The translations under genes and the position numbers were made by a program. From NCBI GenBank assembly GCA_021792185.1, contig JAJYVD010000001.1, positions 33,089 through 97,088 on the forward strand: 64,000 nucleotides of DNA. The letters run 5' to 3'. Each line of letters starts with the position of its first letter. Positions within the stretch are counted from its first letter, which is position 1. Source of the DNA: Nitrospirota bacterium (GTDB lineage: Bacteria > Nitrospirota > Thermodesulfovibrionia > Thermodesulfovibrionales > Dissulfurispiraceae). Below the pieces are notes generated by a model. That model did no database searches and was not told the DNA's origin. It saw nothing but the letters and a program-made list of their open reading frames with translations. This document shows positions 15,742-24,761 of this stretch, piece by piece.

Positions 15742-16911
15742 ATGCATGAAGTCTGGGGGTTGGCAGCGCTCTGGCTCGGTCTCGCTTTAATTGCCACATT
15801 GATTTCCATATGGCTCCGCATTGCGACAGCCCTTTCCGAGATAGTTATAGGCACTGTAGCGCAATTGTTTATCGGCGCCCTTATAGGAACGACTATGGGC
15901 TCCGATACGCCGTGGATCAAGTTTTTATCAGGCACAGGGGCTATTGTCCTTACCTTTCTTGCAGGAGCAGAGCTTGATCCGGATGTGTTTAAGGTCAAAT
16001 GGAAAGAGGCTTCTGCAATAGGTTTCATCTCATTCCTTGCCCCTTTTTTAGGCTGCACTGCTATTGCGTATTATCTCCTCGGATGGACGGTGAAATCGAG
16101 TTGGCTTGCAGGGGTTGCGCTTTCAACCACATCCGTTGCGGTTGTATATGCCGTAATGCTTGAGCTCGGATTGAACAAAACGGAGTTTGGAAAAAGCATT
16201 CTTGCCGCATGTTTTATAACAGACTTGGGGACAATCATATCTCTCGGCCTGATATTCGCGCCGTTTACGGTAAAGACCGTTATCTTCGTGGTTGTCAGCA
16301 TAGCGGTATTTGCCTTGCTTCCTTATCTGACGCCCAAATTTTTTAAAAAATACGGCAACAGGCCGTCGGAACTTGAGGCAAAATATCTGCTCCTGTTTCT
16401 TTTCGGACTCGGCTCGCTTGCCGCGTGGTCCGACAGCGAGGCTGTTTTGCCTGCATACATAATAGGCATGGTTCTCGCAGGAACAGTCGGCAAAGACCAT
16501 GTATTGATAAGGAGGCTCAGGACATTGACCTTTGGCCTTCTTACCCCGTTTTATTTCATAAGGGCTGGTTCTTATGTGTCCGTGCCTGCTATTATTGCAG
16601 CGCCTATTCCGCTCCTGATTTTATTTATGGGCAAGATGATAACCAAAATAATAGGCGTATACCCGGCGACAAAGGCTTATAAATACGCTCAGAAGGAAGG
16701 GATATACACGACACTGTTAATGTCAACCGGATTGACCTTCGGTTCGATATCCGCTCTTTTCGGCCTCACCCACGGGATAATAGATCAGCAGCAGTATTCT
16801 GTTCTCGTCTTAGTTGTAATCGCCAGCGCTGTTGTGCCGACCCTGATAGCTAATGCCTTTTTCATACCGAAATATTTATTGCCTAAAAAGGAGGAGAAAG
16901 AAAATGCTTAA
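15742..16911 (+). CDS. CPA-type cation:proton antiporter in a fluoride operon
   Basis: The 389-residue membrane protein has about 12 helices with CPA2/Kef-like features: 'LAGAELDPDVFK', 'GVALSTTSVAVVYAVMLELG' and 'SILAACFITDLGTIISLGLIF'. The usual ND/DD ion-binding pair is TD here. As the first gene after a fluoride riboswitch it is likely a fluoride-stress transporter; whether it moves F-, H+ or Na+ cannot be read from the sequence. RBS 'aaaggagg' precedes ATG 15742. Confidence 0.87.
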   Translation: MHEVWGLAALWLGLALIATLISIWLRIATALSEIVIGTVAQLFIGALIGTTMGSDTPWIKFLSGTGAIVLTFLAGAELDPDVFKVKWKEASAIGFISFLAPFLGCTAIAYYLLGWTVKSSWLAGVALSTTSVAVVYAVMLELGLNKTEFGKSILAACFITDLGTIISLGLIFAPFTVKTVIFVVVSIAVFALLPYLTPKFFKKYGNRPSELEAKYLLLFLFGLGSLAAWSDSEAVLPAYIIGMVLAGTVGKDHVLIRRLRTLTFGLLTPFYFIRAGSYVSVPAIIAAPIPLLILFMGKMITKIIGVYPATKAYKYAQKEGIYTTLLMSTGLTFGSISALFGLTHGIIDQQQYSVLVLVVIASAVVPTLIANAFFIPKYLLPKKEEKENA

Positions 16912-17329
16912 AAGAATACTTGCAGCCTTTGACGGTTCACCTCAGTCGTATAAAGCCTTTGAATTTGCCCTTGAGATGTCCATGATGTGTCCGGAAGCGG
17001 CGGCTGAGATAATAGCTCTCTCTGTCGCGCAGCCGCCGGAGCCTGCGGATATTGTAGAAGTTGACGCGGTCATAGACAGCGCAACTCAGCATTACGAGGA
17101 ATTGTTCAAGGAGTTAAAAGAAAAGGCAAAGGAAAAGAACATAGAGATAAAGACCGAAGTTGTGGTGGGACATCCCGCTGACCAGATTGTAAGATATGCA
17201 AAAGATAATAATTGCGATATGGTGATACTCGGACAGAAGGGCAAGTCGAAGATAGAAAACTGGCTCCTCGGTTCAGTATCAAAGAGAGTTGCAACCTATG
17301 CGCCTTGCACCGTGACGATTGTGAAGTAG
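16904..17329 (+). CDS. Universal stress protein UspA family
   Basis: The 141-residue alpha/beta protein begins 'LKRILAAFDGSPQSYKAFEFAL'. It contains the ATP-binding loop G-x2-G-x9-G-S (GQKGKSKIENWLLGS) near the C-terminus. It starts at ATG 16904 behind a strong RBS (aaggaggag) within the last codons of the antiporter gene. That tight coupling suggests it acts with the antiporter as a nucleotide-sensing regulator. Confidence 0.93.
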   Translation: MLKRILAAFDGSPQSYKAFEFALEMSMMCPEAAAEIIALSVAQPPEPADIVEVDAVIDSATQHYEELFKELKEKAKEKNIEIKTEVVVGHPADQIVRYAKDNNCDMVILGQKGKSKIENWLLGSVSKRVATYAPCTVTIVK

Positions 17330-18526
17330 ATGGGAAAAGATAAAAAACTCTTCGGCTTTAATAAGAATGTGACAGTTGCCGGGCTTGTGAGCTTTTTCAT
17401 GGACATAAGCTCCGAGATGATATATCCACTCGTCCCGCTTTTTCTTGCGAATGTCCTCGGCGTAAACAAATCTGTTATCGGTTTGATAGAAGGCATCGCG
17501 GAATCAACTGCCAGTTTACTGAAAGTTTTTTCGGGCTGGTTTTCGGACAGGATAGGAAACCGCAAATGGCTTATGGCAGCCGGATACGGTATTTCAACCC
17601 TTAGCAGGCCGTTTGTTGCTCTCGCAACGGGGTGGCAGCATGTCATGGGTTCCCGCTTCATAGACAGGTTCGGAAAAGGTATCCGCACAGCGCCGAGGGA
17701 TGCGCTCATAGCCGAATCAGCGGATAGGACACATCTTGGGAGGGCTTTCGGCCTTCACAGGGCAATGGATACAATGGGCGCGGTAGTCGGCCCTGCTTTG
17801 GCATTTTTCTTTTTAGGATTGTTTTCCAACGATTATCGCACAGTCTTTTGGCTTTCCATGATACCCGGCGTCGTTGCCGTGTTACTCATCATATTTTTAA
17901 TCACTGAAAAGAAGAAGGTCGCTGCCGCTCATACTGAAAGACCGAAATTGACCATTAAACATTTTGACTGGCGGTTCAAGTTCTTTGTAGCTATTGCCGG
18001 ACTGTTCGCCGTCGGAAATTCGAGCGATGTGTTCCTGATACTGAGAGCGGAACAGGTCGGCGTTTCAACGGTTATGATCCCTGTAGTCTATCTGCTGTTC
18101 AACCTCGTCTATTCGCTTTCGTCAATTCCTGCCGGCATGGCGGCTGATAGATTCGGCAGAAAGAGGGTTATCCTTCTTGGGTTCATATTGTTCGCAATCC
18201 TGTATTACGGATTTGCAATTGCATCCGATACAAAGGCTATATGGATTTTATTTGGATTTTATGGTCTTTTCATGGGACTTACCGAAGGGGTGCAAAAGGC
18301 ATTCCTTGCAACTATTATCCCGCAGGATTTCAAAGCGACCGCCTTCGGGGTTTATAATACTGTTATCGGAATAGCAATGTTTCCAGCAAGCCTCATCGGC
18401 GGCTGGCTCTGGGATAATATTTCTCCATCAGCGACATTTTATTTCGGCTCGATTACTGCGAGCCTGTCGGCTGCGTTGTTTATCGTATTTATCATCGCAA
18501 TCCGAAAAACTGAAGGCAATATTTAA
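17330..18526 (+). CDS. Major facilitator superfamily transporter
   Basis: The 398-residue protein has 12 predicted helices and MFS loop motifs: 'GWFSDRIGNRKWLMAAGYG' (loop 2-3) and 'GMAADRFGRKRVILLGF' (loop 8-9). The start ATG abuts the uspA stop. It lies in the fluoride riboswitch operon between uspA and crcB; substrate unknown. The sequence 'RFIDRFGKGIRTAPRDALIAES' is typical of a bacterial MFS subfamily often annotated only as transporter. Confidence 0.9.
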   Translation: MGKDKKLFGFNKNVTVAGLVSFFMDISSEMIYPLVPLFLANVLGVNKSVIGLIEGIAESTASLLKVFSGWFSDRIGNRKWLMAAGYGISTLSRPFVALATGWQHVMGSRFIDRFGKGIRTAPRDALIAESADRTHLGRAFGLHRAMDTMGAVVGPALAFFFLGLFSNDYRTVFWLSMIPGVVAVLLIIFLITEKKKVAAAHTERPKLTIKHFDWRFKFFVAIAGLFAVGNSSDVFLILRAEQVGVSTVMIPVVYLLFNLVYSLSSIPAGMAADRFGRKRVILLGFILFAILYYGFAIASDTKAIWILFGFYGLFMGLTEGVQKAFLATIIPQDFKATAFGVYNTVIGIAMFPASLIGGWLWDNISPSATFYFGSITASLSAALFIVFIIAIRKTEGNI

Positions 18527-18530
18527 ATTC

Positions 18531-18539
18531 TGATATAAT
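18531..18539 (+). promoter_or_regulatory. Extended -10 promoter before crcB
   Basis: TGA-TATAAT (18531-18539) lies five bases before ATG 18545, with no clear -35 and no ribosome-binding site. It could give a leaderless crcB transcript independent of the riboswitch. Confidence 0.5.
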
Positions 18540-18544
18540 TAACA

Positions 18545-18919
18545 ATGTTGAATTTTCTTATTGTAGGAGCGGGCGGATTCCTCGGTGCGATAGCGCGGTT
18601 TGTTGTCGCCTCATGGATCGGCCAGAAGTGGGGGAGGAGCTTTCCCCTCGGCACATTTTTCATTAATGTGAGCGGGAGCTTTTTTATAGGGCTTCTAATG
18701 TCGTTATTTACAGAGAGGTTTATGGTCAATCCTCAATGGAGGCTGCTATTGGTAGTCGGCTTCCTCGGCGCGTATACTACCTTTTCGACTTTCGAATACG
18801 AAACAGGCGGGTTGATAAAAGACGGCGAATGGCTGATTGCGTTAATGAATGTGGTATTTAGCGTGATTGCCGGATTTGTGGCATTGAAAATTGGAGAAGT
18901 AATTACCAAGGTAATATGA
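18545..18919 (+). CDS. crcB: CrcB/Fluc fluoride channel
   Basis: The 124 residues and four membrane helices show all Fluc motifs: 'GAGGFLGAIARF', 'PLGTFFINVSGSFFIGLL' and 'GFLGAYTTFSTFEYE'. The protein forms a dual-topology dimeric fluoride exporter. Its presence downstream of a fluoride riboswitch confirms the operon's purpose. Confidence 0.97.
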   Translation: MLNFLIVGAGGFLGAIARFVVASWIGQKWGRSFPLGTFFINVSGSFFIGLLMSLFTERFMVNPQWRLLLVVGFLGAYTTFSTFEYETGGLIKDGEWLIALMNVVFSVIAGFVALKIGEVITKVI

Positions 18920-18939
18920 TATTATTTTATCGTCATTAT

Positions 18940-19070
18940 CAGGCAGGATATAATATTTTTGCTCATTCTCGACCGGCATCCAAGCCGGTCTCCGAGGCTA
19001 CGCCAGCCCGCTTAAACATCCATGTTACGCTTGGGCTGTCGAAGTCCGCTCAAATACTATATCCTGCCTC
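18940..19070 (+). repeat. Inverted-repeat element with two internal stem-loops
   Basis: Ends 18940-18964 and 19048-19070 are inverted copies (aggcaggatata.tattt...). Inside are a GACCGGC/GCCGGTC hairpin (18971-18990) and a CAGCCC/GGGCTG hairpin (19005-19039). The 131-bp branched structure separates crcB from the DUF190 gene and looks like a MITE/REP-type element or a structured RNA. Confidence 0.65.
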
Positions 19071-19097
19071 TATTAATTTTTCATTTAGGAGAAAATT

Positions 19098-19439
19098 ATG
19101 GTAAAAAGCGGGCCTGCAAAAAAGCTTACGATTTATACGGATGAGACCGACAAGTTTCATGGAAAGCCGGTTTACGAAGTTTTGATGGATATTTTTTATA
19201 AGAAGAAGATTGCGGGCGTAAGCGTGTTCAGAGGCGTTGCGGGTTACGGCAGCGACGGCGTGTTCCACAAATCAAAGATACTGGAATTGTCAACGAGTCT
19301 GCCGTTAAAAATAGAAGCCGTGGATTCCGAGGAAATGATTAATAATGTCCTGCCCGACGTCCTCGGCATAATAGAAAGGGGACTTGTAGAGATAAGCGAT
19401 ACCAATGTGGTAAAGTGCTGCCAAAGAAAAGAGGGGTAA
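19098..19439 (+). CDS. DUF190 family protein
   Basis: The 113-residue protein has the DUF190 pattern 'KKLTIYTDETDKFHGKPVYEVLMDIFYKKKIAGVSVFRGVAGYGSDGVFH' and resembles PII-like ferredoxin-fold proteins. DUF190 genes commonly accompany crcB, and this one follows crcB after a repeat element. A role as a cytosolic regulator of the channel is inferred, not shown. RBS 'aggag' precedes ATG 19098. Confidence 0.92.
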   Translation: MVKSGPAKKLTIYTDETDKFHGKPVYEVLMDIFYKKKIAGVSVFRGVAGYGSDGVFHKSKILELSTSLPLKIEAVDSEEMINNVLPDVLGIIERGLVEISDTNVVKCCQRKEG

Positions 19440-19534
19440 TGCCCTTACATCTGTTTTTATGGAAAAGTTCATGAAAACTATGATATTCTAATAATTCATA
19501 ACCGTAGTGTACCTTTTAGCTAAGGAGTAAAAAT

Positions 19535-21274
19535 ATGAAAATGTCGGGCGCTGAAATACTCATCGAGTCTCTGAAAAGGGAAGGGGTAAAACATATATTC
19601 GGATACCCCGGCGGCGTTATCTTGAACATCTTTGATCTGCTTTATGACGATAAGGATTTAAAGCTTATCCTTACGCGCCATGAGCAGGGGGCTGTGCACG
19701 CTGCGGACGGTTACGCGCGGGCTACCGGCAAACCGGGCGTTGTGCTTGTAACCTCCGGCCCCGGCGCTACGAATACCGTTACAGGCATAGCTACGGCTTC
19801 GATGGATTCCGTTCCATTGGTTGTGATGACCGGACAGGTTCCAACGGTGCTTATAGGGAACGATGCGTTTCAGGAGGCGGATATCGTAGGCATTACCAGG
19901 CCATGCACGAAATATAATATACTCTCAAAAAACGTCGACAATCTCGCAAGGGAAATAAAAGAGGCGTTCCATATCGCCTCTACCGGAAGGCCGGGTCCGG
20001 TATTGATAGACCTGCCCAAGGACGTTACTTCAGGGAAGACCGATTTCGTATGGCCGAAGGATATAGATATCAGGAGCTACAATCCGACTTATGAGGGCAA
20101 TAAGTGGATGATAGAACGGGCGGCGCATGAAATCGCGCGGGCGAAGAAGCCGGTAATAATCGCCGGAGGCGGCTGCATAATATCCGAAGCGGCGAAGGAA
20201 CTCAAAGAACTTGCCGAATACGCGAATCTCCCTGTCACCATGACCTTAATGGGCCTGGGGGCATTCCCCGGCACCCATGAGCTTTCGCTCGGGATGATGG
20301 GAATGCACGGCACTTATTACGCGAATAAAAGTATTCAGGAATCGGATCTGTTGATCGCGATAGGAATGAGGTTTGACGACCGGGTTACAGGAAAGATCGA
20401 GGGCTTTGCCCCTCACGCGAAGATAGTCCATATAGATATCGATCCTACATCCATAAGAAAGAACGTGCGTGTAGACATCCCTATAGTCGGAGATGTGAAG
20501 CGGGTTCTAAAGATCATGAATAAGGCGTTGAGAGAAGATATGAAGGAGCAGTGGGGCGAGGTGAGAAAGGCGTGGCTGAAACAGATAGCCGAATGGAAAA
20601 AAGAAAGGCCCATGTCGTACACATTCGACTCCGAGAAAATTAAGCCGCAGTTTGTTGTTGAAAAGATATATGAACTCACAAAGGGAGACGCCATTATAAC
20701 CACAGAGGTCGGACAAAACCAGATGTGGGCGGCACAGTTTTATAAATTCGATAAGCCGAGAAGGCTACTTACTTCCGGAGGACTAGGCACAATGGGTTAC
20801 GGATTTCCAGCGGCCATAGGCGCGCAGCTTGCGTATCCGGACAAACTTGTTATAGATATAGCCGGCGACGGCAGTATCCAGATGAACATACAGGAACTTG
20901 CGACTGCGGTTATATATAAACTGCCGGTCAAGGTCGCGATTTTAAACAATCATTACCTGGGCATGGTCCGCCAGTGGCAGGAACTCTTTTTTCAGGAGAG
21001 ATATTCCCATGTCCATTTGCAGACCGAGACCACTCCTGATTTTGTAGGGCTTGCACACGCGTACGGGGCGGTAGGTTTGAGGGCGACGAAACCGAGCGAA
21101 GTCGAGCCCGTGATTAAAGAGGCATTTAAAACTAAAAAAACGGTCTTTATGGATTTCCTATGCGACTGGAAGGAAAAGGTATATCCTATGGTTCCGGCAG
21201 GCGCAACCCTCGATACGATGCTTTTTGAGGAAAAAGAGAAGAAAGCTGAAAAGAAACTGAAGGCGGTAAAATAA
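19535..21274 (+). CDS. ilvB: Acetolactate synthase large subunit
   Basis: The 579-residue ThDP enzyme condenses two pyruvates to acetolactate in valine/leucine synthesis. It shows the catalytic glutamate region 'RHEQGAVHAADGYARATGKPGVVLVTSGPGATN' and the ThDP-binding 'GDGSIQMNIQELATAVIYKLPVKVAILNN'. Length and domain order are normal. RBS 'aaggag' precedes ATG 19535, and the small subunit follows after 12 bases. Confidence 0.97.
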   Translation: MKMSGAEILIESLKREGVKHIFGYPGGVILNIFDLLYDDKDLKLILTRHEQGAVHAADGYARATGKPGVVLVTSGPGATNTVTGIATASMDSVPLVVMTGQVPTVLIGNDAFQEADIVGITRPCTKYNILSKNVDNLAREIKEAFHIASTGRPGPVLIDLPKDVTSGKTDFVWPKDIDIRSYNPTYEGNKWMIERAAHEIARAKKPVIIAGGGCIISEAAKELKELAEYANLPVTMTLMGLGAFPGTHELSLGMMGMHGTYYANKSIQESDLLIAIGMRFDDRVTGKIEGFAPHAKIVHIDIDPTSIRKNVRVDIPIVGDVKRVLKIMNKALREDMKEQWGEVRKAWLKQIAEWKKERPMSYTFDSEKIKPQFVVEKIYELTKGDAIITTEVGQNQMWAAQFYKFDKPRRLLTSGGLGTMGYGFPAAIGAQLAYPDKLVIDIAGDGSIQMNIQELATAVIYKLPVKVAILNNHYLGMVRQWQELFFQERYSHVHLQTETTPDFVGLAHAYGAVGLRATKPSEVEPVIKEAFKTKKTVFMDFLCDWKEKVYPMVPAGATLDTMLFEEKEKKAEKKLKAVK

Positions 21275-21286
21275 CGGAGGTCATCT

Positions 21287-21775
21287 ATGAGACATACTAT
21301 TTCCGTGCTTGTGGAAAATAAATTCGGGGTTCTATCGAGGGTTTCCGGCCTTTTCAGCGGCAGGGGATATAATATAGAGAGCCTTTCGGTCGGAGAGACC
21401 ATAGATCCGAACATCTCGGTTATGACCATTGTTACAACCGGCGACGATTGGGTTATAGAGCAGATAACAAAACAGCTCAATAAGCTGATAGACGTGATTA
21501 AGGTTGTAGACCTTACGGAACTCGATCATGTGGAAAGGGAGATGGTGCTTTTAAAGGTCTCGCCGAAACAGGAGAACAAGGCTGAGGCTTTGAGAACCGC
21601 TGAAATATTCAGGGGCAGGATTGTGGACTCAAGCCCGAATACTTACACCATAGAGATTACAGGTGATAATAAAAAGATAGAGGCCTTCATAGAGCTGATG
21701 CGGCCTATGGGCATAAAAGAGTTCGTAAGGACAGGGAAAGTAGCCATAGCAAGAGAAATAACGAAGAAAAAATAG
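21287..21775 (+). CDS. ilvH: Acetolactate synthase small (regulatory) subunit
   Basis: The 162 residues begin with an ACT domain ('[34 protein letters not shown]') that binds valine for feedback inhibition, followed by the conserved C-terminal domain ('[51 protein letters not shown]'). It is directly downstream of ilvB with RBS 'ggaggt'. Confidence 0.97.
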   Translation: MRHTISVLVENKFGVLSRVSGLFSGRGYNIESLSVGETIDPNISVMTIVTTGDDWVIEQITKQLNKLIDVIKVVDLTELDHVEREMVLLKVSPKQENKAEALRTAEIFRGRIVDSSPNTYTIEITGDNKKIEAFIELMRPMGIKEFVRTGKVAIAREITKKK

Positions 21776-21850
21776 GCAATAGGCTATGGGCAAGAGGCCA
21801 TAGGTAGATGGAGAATTTCCTATAGCCTATCGCCTATAGCCTCAAGCCTG
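21772..21850 (+). repeat. Short-period hairpin repeat after ilvH
   Basis: The ascending array (ataggca/ataggct/atgggca units, 21772-21811) faces a descending array (cctatagcctatcgcctatagcc, 21819-21840) that is largely complementary. It lies entirely in the 93-base gap before the next gene. Confidence 0.85.
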
Positions 21851-21868
21851 AAATTATAGAGGAGGAAC

Positions 21869-23107
21869 ATGAGTAACAACAAAGTATACATGATCGACGT
21901 TACAAATAGGGACGGCGTCCAGACGTCGAGGATTTTATTACCGAAGCTTTCAAAGACCATGCTCAATATCTATCTCGACGAAATGGGTATTTATCAGAGC
22001 GAGATAGGATTCCCCACGCTTAAGCATGAGGTCAACTATATTAATGCCAATATCGAGATTGCAAAGGCAGGCGCTATAAATAGAATACACCTCGAGGGAT
22101 GGTGCAGGGCAATACCTGACGATATAAAGCTCTCGTTCAAGAATTGTCCTGATCTCAAGCATCTCAATGTCTCGATGTCCACTTCCGATATCATGCTGAG
22201 CGGGAAGTTTCAGGGCAAAAAAACATGGAAGGACATATTAAACGGAGTTAAAGAGGCTATAAAGCTTGCAAAGGAATTGGGCGCCGAAACGGTCGGTGTT
22301 AATGCCGAGGATGCTTCGAGGACAGGTCTTGATAGGCTGATAGAGTTTGCCATTGCAGGCAAAGAGGCAGGGGCCGACAGGTTCAGGTATTGCGATACCC
22401 TCGGAGCCGACGATCCGATTACGATTTATGAGAGGATAAAGGCGCTGTCATTCGCAACTAAATTTCCTATTGAAATGCACTGCCATAACGACCTTGGAAT
22501 GGCTGAAGCCGTATCCGTTGCCGGGGCGCAGGGAGCGATAGAGGCGGGCGTTGACGCTTATATAAATACCACGCTGAACGGCTACGGCGAGAGGGCGGGC
22601 AACTGCGATTTGGTATCCACAATTCTTGCGCTGAAATTTTCGCACGGCATTAAAGATAAAGTCCCGATGGATGAGCATATTGATCTGAAAAAATCGTGGA
22701 AGATAGCGAAATACGCATCATACGCCTTTAATCTTCCCATACCTATAAACCAGCCGGGCGTCGGGGCCAATGCCTTTGCCCACGAGTCGGGCATTCATGC
22801 GGACGGCGCTTTGAAGGACAGGAGAAACTACGAGTTGTACGATCCGGAAGATGTCGGCAGGGGCGAGCATGAGCTTGTAGAGACGGGCCGCGTCATAACA
22901 ACCGGAGAGTACGGCGGCATAAAGGGATTCAGGCATGTTTACAGCAAGCTGGGAATAGAATTCCACGACGACAACGAGGCGCGGAGGATTCTTGAATTAG
23001 CACAGTATGCCAATCTGCATACACAGAAGCCGCTTACCGACGACGAGCTTAGGATTATAGCTCATTACCCGGAGCCGGTAAGACAGATACTTACCGCTAA
23101 TCCATAG
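21869..23107 (+). CDS. DRE-TIM acyltransferase: homocitrate synthase-like, possibly Re-citrate synthase
   Basis: The 412-residue TIM-barrel enzyme begins 'DVTNRDGVQTSRILLPKLSKTMLNIYLDEMG' and has 'HCHNDLGMAEAVSVAGAQGAIEAGVDAYINTTLNGYGERAGN' and 'HESGIHADGALKDR', the metal and substrate signatures of the isopropylmalate/homocitrate/citramalate synthase family. No leucine-type regulatory domain follows. The NRDGVQTSR and QSEIGFP segments differ from LeuA and look more like the enzymes shown in other anaerobes to be Re-citrate synthases. Location after ilvBH would also fit citramalate or isopropylmalate synthesis. Substrate is unresolved. Confidence 0.75.
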   Translation: MSNNKVYMIDVTNRDGVQTSRILLPKLSKTMLNIYLDEMGIYQSEIGFPTLKHEVNYINANIEIAKAGAINRIHLEGWCRAIPDDIKLSFKNCPDLKHLNVSMSTSDIMLSGKFQGKKTWKDILNGVKEAIKLAKELGAETVGVNAEDASRTGLDRLIEFAIAGKEAGADRFRYCDTLGADDPITIYERIKALSFATKFPIEMHCHNDLGMAEAVSVAGAQGAIEAGVDAYINTTLNGYGERAGNCDLVSTILALKFSHGIKDKVPMDEHIDLKKSWKIAKYASYAFNLPIPINQPGVGANAFAHESGIHADGALKDRRNYELYDPEDVGRGEHELVETGRVITTGEYGGIKGFRHVYSKLGIEFHDDNEARRILELAQYANLHTQKPLTDDELRIIAHYPEPVRQILTANP

Positions 23108-23115
23108 CGCGGTTA

Positions 23116-23142
23116 TTGACAAATCCTAAAACGTGATATAAT
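23116..23142 (+). promoter_or_regulatory. Promoter of corC-like gene
   Basis: TTGACA (23116-23121), a 15-base spacer and extended -10 TGA-TATAAT (23134-23142). The predicted leader of about 90 bases contains a small hairpin repeat. Confidence 0.6.
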
Positions 23143-23175
23143 TACATCATATGGACCCAAATTTATCCGATAAAA

Positions 23176-23218
23176 AGCAGGCAATGGGCAGTGCCTCCCG
23201 TCCATTGCCGTCAGCCTC
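23176..23218 (+). repeat. Short hairpin repeat in the 5' leader of the corC-like gene
   Basis: 'agcaggcaatgggcag' (23177-23192) faces 'ccattgccgtcagcctc' (23202-23218). It has the same aggcaatggg-type units as other repeats in the window. Confidence 0.55.
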
Positions 23219-23238
23219 TCATTTGATTAACTCATAAT

Positions 23239-24522
23239 ATGTGGCTTGAAATAGTTCTTATAGCTATATTCATCCTCATAAACGGTTTTTTCGCCGCATC
23301 CGAAATAGCCGTAGTCACCATAAGGCGGAGCCGCATAAAGCAATTGGTAGAAGAAGGCAAGAGGAATGCGGATACCTTAAATAAACTCAGGGAGTCTCCG
23401 GACAGGTTTCTCGCGACGATACAGATCGGCGTTACCCTTTCCGGGGCGCTTGCATCCGCCATCGGAGGCGCCGCTGCCGTCGAGGTTATAAAGCCCGTAT
23501 TGAAAGCCGTTCCTATACCGTTTGTCTCAGCGTCCGGCGAGGCGATAGCGATAGGTTTTGTCGTCGTCATCATCACGTATTTTTCCCTTATCTTCGGCGA
23601 GCTTATCCCTAAATCCATAGCGCTCTCGAATCCTGAAGGCATAGGCCTTTTTACCGCTCCGGCGGTAAGGAGGTTTTCAAAGCTGGCTACCGCGTTCGTC
23701 AGCATTCTTACCGCAAGCACCAACATGTTGTTAAAACCATTCGGCAAAAAAGCCTTTACCGAAAGGGGTTATATTACCGAGGAAGAGGTGAAAATGCTTA
23801 TCGAGGAGGGCGGGGAAACCGGCGTCTTTGAGCCGGAAGAAAAGGAACTCATACACAGCGTTTTCGAGTTTACCGACACCTTTGTCAAAGAGGTCATGAA
23901 GTCTGTTCCGCAGATGGTTGTTATAGGTATTACCATGTCCGCCGATGAAGTAAAATCGATTATCTCGGAAGAGAAATTCTCGCGTTATCCGGTTGTCGGA
24001 AAGGATATAAACGATATCAGGGGAGTTTTATACGCTAAGGATTTTTATAACATCTTATCCAAGACAGGCAGCGTGGATACGCACAAGATCATAAAACCTC
24101 CGATGTTCATTCCCGAGACAATGAAGATAAGCATCCTTTTGAAGGAAATGCAAAAGAAGAGAATCCATATGGCTATCGTAATAGACGAATACGGAGCGGT
24201 TTCCGGGCTGGTAACGCTCGAAGACCTTCTCGAAGAGATCGTAGGAGAAATAAGGGACGAATACGATACGGAAAGCCCTGTGATCCGGTTAAGCGACGGC
24301 TCTATGATCATAGACGCCTCCATCAGTGTGAGCGATCTGCATGAGGATTACGGCATAGAGATACCGGAATCTCCAGAATACGAGACCCTCGGCGGATTTA
24401 TAGTTACTTATTTACAGCGCATACCGAAGTCCGGGGATGTTGTAGAGATGGACAGCAGCAGATTAAGGGTTCTTGAGATGGTCGGGCAGAGGATAGCGAA
24501 GGTGAAGATGGAAGGCACTTGA
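23239..24522 (+). CDS. CorC/HlyC-family (CNNM-like) membrane protein
   Basis: The 427 residues comprise a DUF21/CNNM membrane domain (about residues 1-185, three to four helices, 'ASEIAVVTIRRSRIKQLVEEGK', 'FGELIPKSIALSNPE'), two CBS domains ('VMKSVPQMVVIGITM...YPVVG', 'ILLKEMQKKRIHMAIVIDEYGAVSGLVTLEDLLEEIVGEI') and a C-terminal CorC_HlyC domain. It is a probable Mg/Co ion efflux or regulatory protein, not a haemolysin. Confidence 0.93.
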   Translation: MWLEIVLIAIFILINGFFAASEIAVVTIRRSRIKQLVEEGKRNADTLNKLRESPDRFLATIQIGVTLSGALASAIGGAAAVEVIKPVLKAVPIPFVSASGEAIAIGFVVVIITYFSLIFGELIPKSIALSNPEGIGLFTAPAVRRFSKLATAFVSILTASTNMLLKPFGKKAFTERGYITEEEVKMLIEEGGETGVFEPEEKELIHSVFEFTDTFVKEVMKSVPQMVVIGITMSADEVKSIISEEKFSRYPVVGKDINDIRGVLYAKDFYNILSKTGSVDTHKIIKPPMFIPETMKISILLKEMQKKRIHMAIVIDEYGAVSGLVTLEDLLEEIVGEIRDEYDTESPVIRLSDGSMIIDASISVSDLHEDYGIEIPESPEYETLGGFIVTYLQRIPKSGDVVEMDSSRLRVLEMVGQRIAKVKMEGT

Positions 24523-24576
24523 CACCGATTAAAATTTCTTATATCTTTGAATTTACAGCTTACAAGAGGAGGATTT

Positions 24577-24735
24577 ATGGAGAAATGGAAGTGCAGCGTA
24601 TGCGGTTATGTGTACGACCCTGAAAACGGAGACCCTGATTCCGGAGTGCCGGCCGGAACTTCTTTCGAGCAATTACCCGACAGTTGGGTATGCCCCGTAT
24701 GTGGGGCGGGCAAGGATATGTTCGAGAAGGAATGA
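24577..24735 (+). CDS. Rubredoxin
   Basis: The 52-residue protein has the iron-binding cysteines C6, C9, C39 and C42 ([15 protein letters not shown]...[13 protein letters not shown]). It starts at ATG 24577 with RBS 'agaggagg'. It probably donates electrons to the adjacent ferritin-like protein for peroxide/oxygen detoxification. Confidence 0.97.
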   Translation: MEKWKCSVCGYVYDPENGDPDSGVPAGTSFEQLPDSWVCPVCGAGKDMFEKE

Positions 24736-24761
24736 CAAATCAAAAGAGCGGGGAGGAAGCC

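Noticed and set aside
23239..24522. Haemolysin annotation for the CorC/HlyC-type gene
   Set aside because: The DUF21-CBS-CorC architecture is that of ion transport proteins; the haemolysin name is historical.
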